Shown one piece after another: positions 32,102-40,907 of a stretch of 48,982 bases of DNA; positions within the stretch are counted from its first letter, which is position 1; each line of letters opens with the position of its first letter. The DNA comes from an uncultured Verrucomicrobia subdivision 3 bacterium (GTDB lineage: Bacteria > Verrucomicrobiota > Verrucomicrobiae > Limisphaerales > UBA11358). Made by a program: the position numbers and the translations under genes. The DNA is taken from assembly GCA_903921455.1 (NCBI GenBank), contig CAIXPZ010000307.1, positions 1 through 48,982 of the forward strand. Direction: 5' to 3'. The notes beneath the pieces were generated by a model, which saw only the letters and a program-made list of their open reading frames with translations, ran no database searches and was not told the origin of the DNA.

Positions 32102-33349
32102 TCAATGGACCGGCGGCATCGCCCAGCGCCCGGCCACCATGCTGGCGGTAACGTTTCCAGTATGTTCCACCACGGCCTCGTAGACCCGCGCTATCTTTCC
32201 GGCGAAGGGGATTAGGATCAGGTCGGCCGTCGCATTAGGTGAGACCTCGCCGATTTTCCCGGCAAGGCCGAGCGCGCGGGCGCCGTTGATGGTGGCCATG
32301 TGCAAAATTTCCTGGGGCGAAATTTGTTTGTCATTGTCTGCCAGTGCCTGCATTTCAGCAAAGAGGTCAAGTTCGGGTTTCTGTTTTCCGGTTTGGCGCG
32401 TGGTGGCGAGGCTGTCGGTGCCGAGACAGAGGTTCACGCCAGCGCCGGCCAGCCGGCCGCGTTCGAATGGCGGATGTTTAAAATAATCGTGGCTCTGCGG
32501 GCAGTGGACGACGTGGGTCTGATTCTTCGCAAGCAGCGTGGCATCGCCGCGGGCGAGGCAGTTGACGTGGATGGCGAGAATGTTTTCGCCGAGCAGCCGG
32601 TGGCGCGCCAGGTGGGCGATGGGTGAGCCGAGGCCGCAGTCTGAATTGTCCCGGCCGTTGCGGGCGAGCCAGTCATGCATTTTGCCGCCGGCGTTCTGGA
32701 ACATCTCAAATTCCTGAACCGACTCGGCGGCATGGATGCTGATGCGCCATTTGCGTTTTTGCGCGGTGCGGGCGGTTAGCCGCAGCAGTTCGGGCAACGT
32801 GGAGTAGGGGGCATGCGGTGACAGCGCGGCTCGATTGCGCGGATGACGGAGTGAGTCGATTTTTTCGACGGCTTCGCGCAAGATGTCTTTTGGCGTCCGG
32901 CGGGACTTGATGCCGGTCATTTCGAGAAAAGAATGAATTCGCAACGGTGTGGCATCCCAGACTTCCGGCAGCAAATCGGGCATGCATTCCGTGTCGGCCA
33001 CCGTGGTGGTGCCGGTTTTTAGAAGCTGATGCGCGCCGCGAAGCCAGGAGCGGGCGTAATCGGAATAGCTCCAGCCAGACTTGTGCGCGGTGATGGCCGC
33101 GATCCAGTCGGTGAAGGTTTTGGGGGGCGACAGTTCGCCAGCCATGTCGGTATAGTCCAGGTGGCAGTGGGCGTTGATGAGTCCGGGCAGCAGGATGACT
33201 TCGCCGAGGTCGAGCGCTTTATCGCGCAGGTGCGGGCGCAATTCTTTCCACGGCATGACGGAACGGATTTTATTCCCAACAATCAAAACCGCGCCGTCCT
33301 CGATGGGCGGCGCGGTGACCGGGAGAATGATTCTGGCCCGCAGGATCAT
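32102..33349 (-). CDS. Amidohydrolase (TrzA/aminofutalosine-deaminase-like superfamily)
   Basis: The 415-residue zinc or iron hydrolase has the metal-dependent hydrolase layout: a small beta-domain (residues 1-55), His61 and His63 in NAHCHLDYTD, a central His in SIHAAES, the HVNCL and VVHCPQSH region and the metal ligand Asp in LGTDSLA. The C-terminal strand set carries INGARALGLAGKIGEV and DLILI. Substrates of the nearest families include S-adenosylhomocysteine, methylthioadenosine and aminofutalosine; none can be chosen from the sequence. The motif SFLEMTG is also notable. ATG 33349 is preferred to a TTG six bases earlier. The start is two bases after the hpf stop, so hpf and this gene are coupled. 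Confidence 0.8.
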   Translation of the reverse strand: MILRARIILPVTAPPIEDGAVLIVGNKIRSVMPWKELRPHLRDKALDLGEVILLPGLINAHCHLDYTDMAGELSPPKTFTDWIAAITAHKSGWSYSDYARSWLRGAHQLLKTGTTTVADTECMPDLLPEVWDATPLRIHSFLEMTGIKSRRTPKDILREAVEKIDSLRHPRNRAALSPHAPYSTLPELLRLTARTAQKRKWRISIHAAESVQEFEMFQNAGGKMHDWLARNGRDNSDCGLGSPIAHLARHRLLGENILAIHVNCLARGDATLLAKNQTHVVHCPQSHDYFKHPPFERGRLAGAGVNLCLGTDSLATTRQTGKQKPELDLFAEMQALADNDKQISPQEILHMATINGARALGLAGKIGEVSPNATADLILIPFAGKIARVYEAVVEHTGNVTASMVAGRWAMPPVH

Positions 33350-33351
33350 TA

Positions 33352-33702
33352 TCAATCCGCTTCCTGCCGGGTGCGTTTGGAGCGGGCACCCACCTTGTGT
33401 TTGGTCGCCTTGATCTTGCTGTGGCGTTTGCGAATTTGCTGCTCAATTTTTTTGACGACGGCGTCCATCGCCGCGTAGAGGTCGCTTTCAATGTCCTTGG
33501 CAAACAGGTCGGGACCGCGGACGCCGAGGCGGATGGAGCAACTGAATTGTTTTTCCGGCACGCGGGTATGGTCGTGTTCGAGCGTGACCCGGGCGTCCAC
33601 GATGCGTTGGTCCATGTTGTCCAGCTTGTCGAGTTTGGCAACGATGTGGTCCTCAATCGCTTTGGTGAGCGTGACGTTATGCGTGGAGAGAATCAGTTTC
33701 AT
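33352..33702 (-). CDS. hpf: Ribosome hibernation-promoting factor (RaiA/HPF)
   Basis: A 116-residue protein with the HPF fold: an early strand MKLILSTHNVTLTKAIEDHI, helix KLDKLDNMD, strands DARVTLEHDH and FSCSIRLGVRGPDLFAKDIESDLYAAMDAVVKKIEQQIRKRHSKIK, then a basic tail. This is the short form without the long C-terminal dimerisation domain. It binds the 30S subunit in stationary phase and helps 100S formation. rpoN lies divergently 121 bases away; in proteobacteria hpf is often next to rpoN in the same operon, so the neighbourhood is conserved in altered orientation. Confidence 0.93.
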   Translation of the reverse strand: MKLILSTHNVTLTKAIEDHIVAKLDKLDNMDQRIVDARVTLEHDHTRVPEKQFSCSIRLGVRGPDLFAKDIESDLYAAMDAVVKKIEQQIRKRHSKIKATKHKVGARSKRTRQEAD

Positions 33703-33823
33703 GTAAAAAGAATGCGCCCATGTCGCTGGAAAATCCAGTTTTTCCTTTCGGCAAAAATCGCGCAGCGGGATTCATGCCAAAATCGCTTGAGATTCCGGCG
33801 GATTAAGTTATGTTGCCGACCCG

Positions 33824-35326
33824 ATGGCAATGGGACTACAACTTTCGCAAAGCTTAAGGCAATCCATGGTGCTGGCGCCGCAGCTCCAGCAGTCGCTGGC
33901 TTTGCTGCAGGCTCCCACGCTCGAGCTCAAGGCGCTTGTCGAACAGGAGCTCCAGCAGAACCCCGTGCTCGAAGAAATTTCCGACCAGGAAATGGACTTG
34001 CGCGAAAAAGCTCCCGGCAGCGACGAGGGCGAAACCCCTGCGGTTACTGATTTTGCCGAGCCGCCGGAGGACGTGAAATTTGACGCCGCGACCGAACGGA
34101 TGGCGAACGATCCGGTGGACGACTTTCAGGCGGAATTTGAAAAGCTCGTGCAGATGGATCAGGACTGGCGCGACCATTTTTCGCAAACGAACACCGTGAC
34201 GCGCTCCTCCGCCGAGGACGAGGAGAAGCGTGAGTTCATGTTCAATTCCATCACGGTTGAGGCGTCGCTGGCGCAGCACCTAATGGAGCAGGTGCGCGAC
34301 ACGACCTTGAGTGATGAGGACCGGGGTGTCGCCGAGCTGCTCATCGGCAATGTGGACGATTTTGGCTATCTCATGGCGACCGTCGAGGAACTGGCGGCGT
34401 CCACCAATCTGCCCGTCGAAAAAATCCTGCAGGTGTTGAAAGTGGTTCAGGGTTTTGAACCCGCCGGTGTGGGCGCCCGGGATTTGCGCGAATGCCTGAT
34501 GCTCCAGCTCGAGCGTGCCGGCAAGGACGCTACGTTGGAGTATCGCATCATCCGCGATCACATGGAGGCCCTGGGCAAGCGGCGCATTCCCGAAATCGCG
34601 CGCGGCACTGGCCAGTCCGTGGACGACGTTCAGGAAGCGCTCGCCCGCATTGGTCGCCTGGAACCGCGCCCCGGCCGCGCCTTTCTGCCGGTCGTCGAGC
34701 AATACGTCGCGCCCGAGGTGTTTGTCGTGAAGAATGGCGATGATTTCACCGTGACGACCAACGACGAGCAGATTCCCCACCTCCGCATCAGCAATGTCTA
34801 TAAAGATTTGATGTCCGCCGGCGAGAACAATGCCGAGGTGAAAAACTACATCCGCGAAAAAATCCGCGCCGGCAAATTTCTCATCAAGAGCTTGCACCAG
34901 CGGCAGGCGACCATTTGCAACATCGGCAAGGAAATCGTCAAGCGCCAGCGCGAGTTCATGGAGAAGGGCGTCGCCCATCTCAAGCCCATGACGATGTCGC
35001 AGGTGGCGGATGTGGTTGGCGTGCATGAGACCACGGTGAGCCGCGCGGTTTCCGGCAAATATATCGAGACGCCGCAGGGGGTGTTCGAGATGAAATACTT
35101 TTTCACCGCCGGCCTGCAAAACGCCAACGGCGCCGACGTTTCCAACACCAGTGTGAAGGACATGATTGCCGAGATTTTCAAGGCCGAGAATGCCGCCAAG
35201 CCCTTGTCCGATCAGGAAGTGGTGAAGATGCTGACGGCGAAGGGGATTAATATTGCCCGTCGCACCGTCGCAAAATATCGCGACGAACTGGGCATCCTGC
35301 CGTCCAATCTGCGCAAAGTTTATTGA
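33824..35326 (+). CDS. rpoN: RNA polymerase sigma-54 factor
   Basis: The 500-residue protein has all three RpoN regions. Region I is Gln/Leu-rich (residues 3-50; GLQLSQSLRQSMVLAPQLQQSLALLQAPTLEL). Region II is acidic. The core-binding and HTH regions follow, with HLRISNVYKDLMSAGENNAEVKNYIREKI, MTMSQVADVVGVHETTVSRAVSGKYIETPQG and the RpoN box ARRTVAKYRDELGI at 478-491. It recognises -24/-12 promoters and requires AAA+ activators. No activator (NtrC-type) is in the window. Start ATG 33824. Confidence 0.97.
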   Translation: MAMGLQLSQSLRQSMVLAPQLQQSLALLQAPTLELKALVEQELQQNPVLEEISDQEMDLREKAPGSDEGETPAVTDFAEPPEDVKFDAATERMANDPVDDFQAEFEKLVQMDQDWRDHFSQTNTVTRSSAEDEEKREFMFNSITVEASLAQHLMEQVRDTTLSDEDRGVAELLIGNVDDFGYLMATVEELAASTNLPVEKILQVLKVVQGFEPAGVGARDLRECLMLQLERAGKDATLEYRIIRDHMEALGKRRIPEIARGTGQSVDDVQEALARIGRLEPRPGRAFLPVVEQYVAPEVFVVKNGDDFTVTTNDEQIPHLRISNVYKDLMSAGENNAEVKNYIREKIRAGKFLIKSLHQRQATICNIGKEIVKRQREFMEKGVAHLKPMTMSQVADVVGVHETTVSRAVSGKYIETPQGVFEMKYFFTAGLQNANGADVSNTSVKDMIAEIFKAENAAKPLSDQEVVKMLTAKGINIARRTVAKYRDELGILPSNLRKVY

Positions 35327-35372
35327 AAAGGATGGCTAGGCTCCCTTTCTGTCAGTTAGTCCCGCTATGGGC

Positions 35373-36482
35373 TTACCACACTTCCACCGGTCCTTTTGGC
35401 ACCGGAATGTGGGCGGGCTGGGTTGAGCCGGGTTCGATTTCGCGCATGAAAGACGCCACCAGCGGCGCTTGTTTAAAACGCGGCAGCAGTTCGCCGTGCT
35501 CATCCAAAAATTGCTGCCGCCAGCGGCTGTAGTTCTCCAGCACCGTTTGAAATTGTTCCCGGTTCGCCACGTGGACGACGTGCTTATTGAACTCGTGGCA
35601 CGGGCCGAACCGCTTGGCATACCACGGCGCAACCTTGCGGAACATCCGGCAGCCAAGTTCCTCGCCAAAAACTTCCACCATCAAATCCAGATGCCGGCAC
35701 ATCACGCGCACGCGTTCGGCGAAGTTTTCTTCCGGCAATAGTTCGCCGTTTTGGAACAAGTGCTGCGTTCGCTTGAAAATCCACGGGTCATAAAACGCGC
35801 CGCGCCCGATGCTCACGCCCGCGCACCCGGTTTCCTCCACCATCTTTTTGGCAGCCTGGGGGGTCACGACGTCGCCGTTACCGATGACGGGAATACGGTT
35901 TACGGCCTCCACGACTTTGCGGATGCCGGCCAGATTCACCGTGCCGCCGAAACCTTGCTCACGCGTCCGGCCGTGCACGAAAATCGCCGCCGCGCCCGCA
36001 TCTTCCAGCGCGCGGGCCAGGTCGGGGGCGGTCAGATTGTCATCGTCCCAGCCGAGCCGCATCTTGGCGGTGACGGGAATCTTCACGGCGTTGACCATGC
36101 CGCGGACAAGCGCAGCCGTTTTGTCCAACTCCGTCATCATCGCCGAGCCGCCGCCGATCTTGACGACTTTCTTGACGGGGCAGCCCATGTTGATGTCCAC
36201 CGCAACGGCTCCGTGCGCCTCGACGATCAGCGCGGCATCGCGCATTTCCTCCGCCACCGAGCCGAATAATTGGACCGCCAGCGGGGAATCTTCCGCGCGC
36301 GTTTCAATCAGCTTGAAAGCTTTGTCGCGTTTTTCGATCAAGGAGCGGGCGTTGACGAGGTCGGTGGTGCAAAGCCCCACGCCGCCGACTTCGCGCACCA
36401 CGAGGCGGAAGGGCAGGTTGGTGTAGCCTGCCAGCGGCGAGAGAAACAGGTTGGATTTTAGCGTGAGTGGACCGATTTGCAC
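35373..36482 (-). CDS. tRNA-dihydrouridine synthase, DusB-like
   Basis: The 369-residue FMN enzyme reduces uridines in tRNA D loops. Features are the TIM-barrel start (SPLAGYTNLPFRL), catalytic Cys101 in INMGCPVKKVVK, KMRLGWDD, VHGRTREQGF, PVIGNGDVV and IGRGAFYDPWIF. The C-terminal helical domain carries the RKVAPWYAKRF stretch. The sequence is closest to DusB by recollection of its motifs, but Dus subfamilies cannot be separated safely here. It is convergent with rpoN and divergent from ftsH (start 36550), with 67 bases in between. Confidence 0.92.
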   Translation of the reverse strand: MQIGPLTLKSNLFLSPLAGYTNLPFRLVVREVGGVGLCTTDLVNARSLIEKRDKAFKLIETRAEDSPLAVQLFGSVAEEMRDAALIVEAHGAVAVDINMGCPVKKVVKIGGGSAMMTELDKTAALVRGMVNAVKIPVTAKMRLGWDDDNLTAPDLARALEDAGAAAIFVHGRTREQGFGGTVNLAGIRKVVEAVNRIPVIGNGDVVTPQAAKKMVEETGCAGVSIGRGAFYDPWIFKRTQHLFQNGELLPEENFAERVRVMCRHLDLMVEVFGEELGCRMFRKVAPWYAKRFGPCHEFNKHVVHVANREQFQTVLENYSRWRQQFLDEHGELLPRFKQAPLVASFMREIEPGSTQPAHIPVPKGPVEVW

Positions 36483-36549
36483 CCGGCTAGATTATGCCAA
36501 AGTCGTGCGTTGCGGAAGGCGGAATGCTGTGTTAGTCTGGCGGACACTA

Positions 36550-38589
36550 ATGTTAGACGACGATTCCAATCTGAAAGACGGCGGCGGCAAGAAAAAACCG
36601 TCCGGCAACGGCTTCAACAAGGTCCCGACCTTCACGCTGCTCGCGTGGGCCGCGATCATCGCGGCCACGGTCGGGCTGTTCATGATGAAAAATCATTACA
36701 CCGCGCCCGCGGCGCAATTGTCGCAGTCGGAATTTCTCAACAAATTTGCCTCCAATCAAATCGCCCACGCGACGATCAATTTTAACGCCCAGTCGGCGCC
36801 GCTCACCCCCATCAGCGGCGATTACCTGGAAATCAGCACGAACGGCAAGGTGGCCAAAGTGGCGTTCGTTTCGCCCAACGCGATGCTCACGCAGCGGATG
36901 CTCGATCAATTGCTGGTCTCGGACAAGATCGAAGCCGGCGCACCCAATGCCGCCGTGATGAATCTCGTCTGGGGTGTCGCGCCGTTCTTGATTCTCGGAT
37001 TGCTGTTCTGGTTTTTCTTCATCCGCCAGATCAAGGCGGCGGGCAAGGGCGCGTTGAGTTTCGGCAAGAGCAAGGCGAAAATGCTGGCGAAGGATCGCAA
37101 CAAAACCACGTTCAAAGATGTCGCCGGCGTGGAAGAGGCGATGGAGGAGGTTTCCGAGCTCGTCGAGTTTTTGAAGGACCCGAAAAAGTTTCAACGCCTC
37201 GGGGGCCGCATTCCCAAGGGCGTCTTGATGATCGGCCCTCCGGGCACGGGCAAAACCCTGCTCGCCAAGGCGATCGCCGGCGAGGCGGACGCGGCCTTCT
37301 TCAGCATTAGCGGATCGGACTTTGTGGAAATGTTTGTCGGCGTCGGCGCGAGCCGGGTTCGCGATATGTTTGAGCAGGCGCGCAAGAGCACGCCGTGCTT
37401 GATCTTCATTGACGAAATTGATGCCGTCGGTCGCAGCCGCGGCCACGGCCTGGGCGGCGGCAACGACGAGCGTGAACAAACCTTGAATGCGCTGCTGGTT
37501 GAGATGGATGGTTTTGATACCCAGGAGGGCATCATCATCATCGCGGCGACGAATCGTCCGGACGTGCTCGACCCCGCGCTGTTGCGGCCCGGCCGTTTTG
37601 ATCGTCAGGTCACCGTAAATCTGCCCGACGTGCGCGGTCGCGAGGCGATCTTGAAGGTTCACGCCAAGAATGTGAAGCTCGCGTCGACGGTCGATTTATC
37701 CATCATCGCGCGCGGCACGCCGGGCTATTCCGGCGCCGAGCTGGCGAATCTCTTGAATGAAGCGGCGCTCCTCGCTGCCCGCACTGGCAAGAAGTCCATC
37801 GAACAGCCGGAATTGGAAGAGGCCCGCGATAAAGTTCGCTGGGGCCGTGAACGCCGCAGCCTCGCCATGACGGATGTGGAGAAAAAATTCACCGCCTGGC
37901 ACGAAGCCGGTCATGCGCTCGTCAACGTGGTGCTCGATCACACGCATCCGTTGCACAAGGTTACGATCATCCCGCGCGGTCAGGCCCTCGGCGCAACGAT
38001 GTATCTGCCCAAGGACGACATCTTGAGCCGCAAGCGCAAGGAGATGCTCGATACGATTGCCGTGACGATGGCGGGGCGCATTGCCGAGGAAATTGTGTCC
38101 GAGGATATTTCCACAGGTGCCGCTGGGGACATTCAACAGGCCACCCACATGGCCCGGGCGATGGTGATGCACTGGGGCATGAGCGACAAGATCGGCATGG
38201 TGCAATATGGCGAGGCCAACGAATACGTTTTTCTTGGGCGCGAGATGGCCCGCAGCAAGGATTACAGCGAGAAGACCGCGCAGGAAATTGATGACGAGGT
38301 CAAGCGGATCATTGACGAAGGTTATGCGCGGGCGACCCGGGTGATTCAGGATTACCGCAGTCAGTTGGAAATCATTGCCAACGGTCTGCTCGAATATGAA
38401 ACGCTCGACGGGGAGCAAGTTGCGGAGATCGTGCGCTCCGGCACCTTCACCCCGCCACCCAAGCCGCCGGCCAATGTCGGCCCGATGCTGGGTGCGCCCG
38501 CGGGGACGCCCTTGCCGGAAAATCCGCCGAAATCTGTGCCGCCCAAACTGTCCGGCCTCGGCACCCCGGCCCCGGCTCCGGCGGGTTAA
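36550..38589 (+). CDS. ftsH: ATP-dependent zinc metalloprotease FtsH
   Basis: The 679-residue membrane AAA+ protease has two transmembrane helices (about 27-46 and 139-158) around a 90-residue periplasmic domain. Then come the Walker A GPPGTGKT (229-236), Walker [11 protein letters not shown], the SRH with RPGRFD and the zinc motif H451-E452-AGH455. A Pro-rich tail (about 640-679) ends the protein. ATG 36550 is used; an earlier in-frame ATG (36451) lies inside the divergent dus gene. FtsH degrades damaged membrane and short-lived cytosolic proteins. An intrinsic terminator follows (38605-38640). Confidence 0.97.
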   Translation: MLDDDSNLKDGGGKKKPSGNGFNKVPTFTLLAWAAIIAATVGLFMMKNHYTAPAAQLSQSEFLNKFASNQIAHATINFNAQSAPLTPISGDYLEISTNGKVAKVAFVSPNAMLTQRMLDQLLVSDKIEAGAPNAAVMNLVWGVAPFLILGLLFWFFFIRQIKAAGKGALSFGKSKAKMLAKDRNKTTFKDVAGVEEAMEEVSELVEFLKDPKKFQRLGGRIPKGVLMIGPPGTGKTLLAKAIAGEADAAFFSISGSDFVEMFVGVGASRVRDMFEQARKSTPCLIFIDEIDAVGRSRGHGLGGGNDEREQTLNALLVEMDGFDTQEGIIIIAATNRPDVLDPALLRPGRFDRQVTVNLPDVRGREAILKVHAKNVKLASTVDLSIIARGTPGYSGAELANLLNEAALLAARTGKKSIEQPELEEARDKVRWGRERRSLAMTDVEKKFTAWHEAGHALVNVVLDHTHPLHKVTIIPRGQALGATMYLPKDDILSRKRKEMLDTIAVTMAGRIAEEIVSEDISTGAAGDIQQATHMARAMVMHWGMSDKIGMVQYGEANEYVFLGREMARSKDYSEKTAQEIDDEVKRIIDEGYARATRVIQDYRSQLEIIANGLLEYETLDGEQVAEIVRSGTFTPPPKPPANVGPMLGAPAGTPLPENPPKSVPPKLSGLGTPAPAPAG

Positions 38590-38604
38590 ACTAATTATTA
38601 TGCC

Positions 38605-38640
38605 AAACGGCGGTCAAGTGACCGCCGTTTTTTTATTTTG
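38605..38640 (+). terminator. Intrinsic terminator after ftsH
   Basis: AAACGGCGGTCA (38605-38616) and TGACCGCCGTTT (38619-38630) form a strong stem, with the innermost pairs opening into the loop, followed by TTTTATTTTG. It is 16 bases beyond the stop. Confidence 0.9.
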
Positions 38641-38668
38641 TTTTGAAATTGATTCAGGTTGCGGGGCG

Positions 38669-39187
38669 TCAGGAGGATTTTTCCAGGCTCTTCAAATCCT
38701 CGGCCAGAAACTGTGCGACATCCTTGAACCGCGCGACATTTTCCGGATTCATCGCCATCAAGGTCTCGTGCGCCTCCAGGCTCGTTCGCGCAATCTGCTC
38801 GTGCGAAGGGTTGATGGATTCCGGGGTGCAGGCTGTCACGTCCGCCGGCAATTGCATGGGGCCGCTCGTGAGTTTGAAGAGATGCACCGCGCCGAGATTT
38901 TCCAGCAGGTCGCTGACGCGCACGGTGGCATTATGCAGTTCGATGCCGCGTTCGGCGGGGGCGCCGTGGGGATTCAGTTTCATGCCGAATCCCGCCAGCA
39001 CGCCGAGAAATGTGCTGTCCATCAGGACGCATTCGCTTAAATCGATGATGAAATGGCCGAAGCCTTTTTGCGCCAGTTCAGTCAAGAGTGTTTTGAAGTC
39101 CGGGCTGGAGGCGAAGTTGGCGCGCCCGGCAATCTTGATGCAGGCGAAGTTTTTACCGACCAACACTGAAAGGTTTGCAGATGCCAT
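38669..39187 (-). CDS. STAS-domain protein (anti-sigma factor antagonist-like)
   Basis: The 172-residue protein has a STAS fold at residues 5-110: ANLSVLVGKNFACIKIAGRANF, FKTLLTELAQKG, FIIDLSECVLMDSTFLGVLAGF (with Ser58 at the usual phosphorylation position) and the following strand. The C-terminal 60 residues are a helical addition (HEQIARTSLEAHETLMAM, FKDVAQFLAEDLKS). Such proteins are regulated by partner-switching kinases; no kinase or phosphatase is next to it. It is 25 bases downstream of holA on the minus strand and likely shares its transcript. Confidence 0.82.
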   Translation of the reverse strand: MASANLSVLVGKNFACIKIAGRANFASSPDFKTLLTELAQKGFGHFIIDLSECVLMDSTFLGVLAGFGMKLNPHGAPAERGIELHNATVRVSDLLENLGAVHLFKLTSGPMQLPADVTACTPESINPSHEQIARTSLEAHETLMAMNPENVARFKDVAQFLAEDLKSLEKSS

Positions 39188-39212
39188 GGTTCCTCTGTTG
39201 TTTCGTTAAATT

Positions 39213-40343
39213 TTAAGCGCCGACCGCGCTCGGTGAGACAATTTGCACCAGTGCCTGCTGCAACACAAGCGCTTCGTCCAGCCCGCTGGACACCAGCCGC
39301 TGGTTGCAGCGCAGCAGGATGTCCATCGCGCGGATGAGTTCCGCCGCCGAATATTTTTTGACCTGGGGCAATGCCTTGAACAGCACATACGGGCTTAAGG
39401 CCAGCGGATTGAATTTCTTTTCCGCCGGCAGCTGGTCGCCGGGCACGCGCTCCAGTTGTGCCTTGAAATGATTATAATCGTGCGTTTCCTTCACCCAGCC
39501 TTCGCGCAGCATTTCCTTGAGCAGCAGCATGGCGCGCACTTTGCCGATGAGGCCATAGAGCAAACCGATCTCCGACTTGTCCTTGTCAAATTTGGTCTCC
39601 CAGAGCTCCTCATCCAGCCGCTTGAGCAGGCGCGGTAAATCCCGGTCGCCCAGCGCGTCGCCGAGGGCGAAGGCTTTGGCCGTCTTATTGTGCGCGCAGA
39701 TCGCGGTCACATCCGCCAGCTCGATTTTTTTCCGTTCGCCGGCGAAGACGCAAAGCTTCTCGACCTCGTTTTCCAGTTGCCGGGCGTTGCCGCCGGCGCG
39801 GATGACCAATTCGCCGAGCGCCGCGCCGGAAATATCCTTGTCCCGCTTGCGCACCGCCTCCCGCGCAGCAATCTGCGCGCGGTCGGCCCAGTCCTTGTCG
39901 TCCTGCGACCACGCGGAAAAAATCTCCACCGCGCCCAGCTTGTCGACCGTCTTGAAAAAAACCTTCCGCTTGTCCACCTTGCCCGCGCTGATGAGCAGGC
40001 GGACGTTCTGCCAGGAAAATTTCTTCAGTTCCTCCGCCAGTTCCCCCAGCGTCTCGGTCACGGCGGCGGACGACGCGGTGCGGTCCTCCCCGAGGAAATT
40101 GCAGTCGCGCAGCCAAACGACTTTGCCGCCGCCAAAAAAGGGCAGGGTGTTGAGCGCTTCGCGAAGCTTGCCGATGGCGCTCAGCGCATCGCCCCCATTG
40201 CTCACGGTGGCTTCGATGGTTTCGTGATCCATGCCGCCGAGCTCCGCCGACCAGGCTTGGAATAGTTGCCGGGCGCGTTGTTTGACGGCGAAATCATCGT
40301 CGCCGCAGACCATCGCGAGGGAGGTGGATTTCGCGGCGGCCAT
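39213..40343 (-). CDS. holA: DNA polymerase III subunit delta
   Basis: The 376-residue clamp-loader subunit opens the beta clamp. Visible parts are the N-terminal start (TSLAMVCGDDDFAVKQRARQLFQAW), PFFGGGKVVWLRDCNFL, GNARQLENEVEKLCVFAG, a helical middle domain (AKAFALGDALGDRDLPRLLKRLDEEL) and a C-terminal helical domain. The Lys/Arg-rich ATPase core is degenerate, as expected for delta. The gene follows the nuclease gene directly, without a gap: the stop TAA of that gene is next to ATG 40343. Confidence 0.88.
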   Translation of the reverse strand: MAAAKSTSLAMVCGDDDFAVKQRARQLFQAWSAELGGMDHETIEATVSNGGDALSAIGKLREALNTLPFFGGGKVVWLRDCNFLGEDRTASSAAVTETLGELAEELKKFSWQNVRLLISAGKVDKRKVFFKTVDKLGAVEIFSAWSQDDKDWADRAQIAAREAVRKRDKDISGAALGELVIRAGGNARQLENEVEKLCVFAGERKKIELADVTAICAHNKTAKAFALGDALGDRDLPRLLKRLDEELWETKFDKDKSEIGLLYGLIGKVRAMLLLKEMLREGWVKETHDYNHFKAQLERVPGDQLPAEKKFNPLALSPYVLFKALPQVKKYSAAELIRAMDILLRCNQRLVSSGLDEALVLQQALVQIVSPSAVGA

Positions 40344-40802
40344 TTAATCGGCTTCCGCTTCGCCGCCGGATTCGTTCATTTTATCGAGGACTTCGCTCAT
40401 GTCTTCCACCTGCTCGAACAGCGCCGCCGAAACGAAGATGGGTTTTTTCTGCGCGGCGGCCAGCGCGAGGCAGTCGCTGGGGCGGGCGTCGAGTTCCACG
40501 ATTTTGCGGGCGACCTCGTTTTGCTGCTGCAAGATCAGCCGCGCAAAGTAAGTGGAATTTTTCAGGTCCGTGATGACCACGCGCTCAACCGTGATCCCAA
40601 AGCCCTGGAAAACGCGGTTGATGAGGTCGTGCGTGAGCGGCCGTTCCTTCGGCGTGTCGCGCAGGAACATCCCGATGACCGCCCCCATCTGCGGCTCGAC
40701 GTTGATGACGAAAACTTTTTCGTCATTGCCGACGAACAGCGCGCACCCGCTGTTGGCGGGGAGGATGCCGCGGATTTGCACTGGAACAACGTCCTGTTTC
40801 AT
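40344..40802 (-). CDS. Bifunctional nuclease family protein (DUF151)
   Basis: A 152-residue protein of the BFN/DUF151 family: VEPQMGAVIGMFLRDTPKERPLTHDLINRVFQGFGITVERVVITDLKNSTYFARLIL, then LDARPSDCLALAAAQKKPIFVSAALFEQ. Members bind or degrade nucleic acid in some systems. The C-terminal tail is acidic (EDMSEVLDKMNESGGEAEAD). First gene of a nuclease-holA-STAS unit. Its gene is divergent from the DUF3142 gene, 105 bases away. Confidence 0.88.
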   Translation of the reverse strand: MKQDVVPVQIRGILPANSGCALFVGNDEKVFVINVEPQMGAVIGMFLRDTPKERPLTHDLINRVFQGFGITVERVVITDLKNSTYFARLILQQQNEVARKIVELDARPSDCLALAAAQKKPIFVSAALFEQVEDMSEVLDKMNESGGEAEAD

Positions 40803-40907
40803 GCCTGAAATCTACGTCACGCCGCGCGAAAAACAAGCCCCGGCTGTGGTTAAAACCAAAGGCACCTTTCATTTGGCAGCGGGGTCCGCGCCGGTTATTT
40901 TTTACGC

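Noticed and set aside
36451..36549. 33-residue N-terminal extension of FtsH
   Set aside because: It overlaps the start of the divergent dus gene and lies before the usual FtsH N-terminus.
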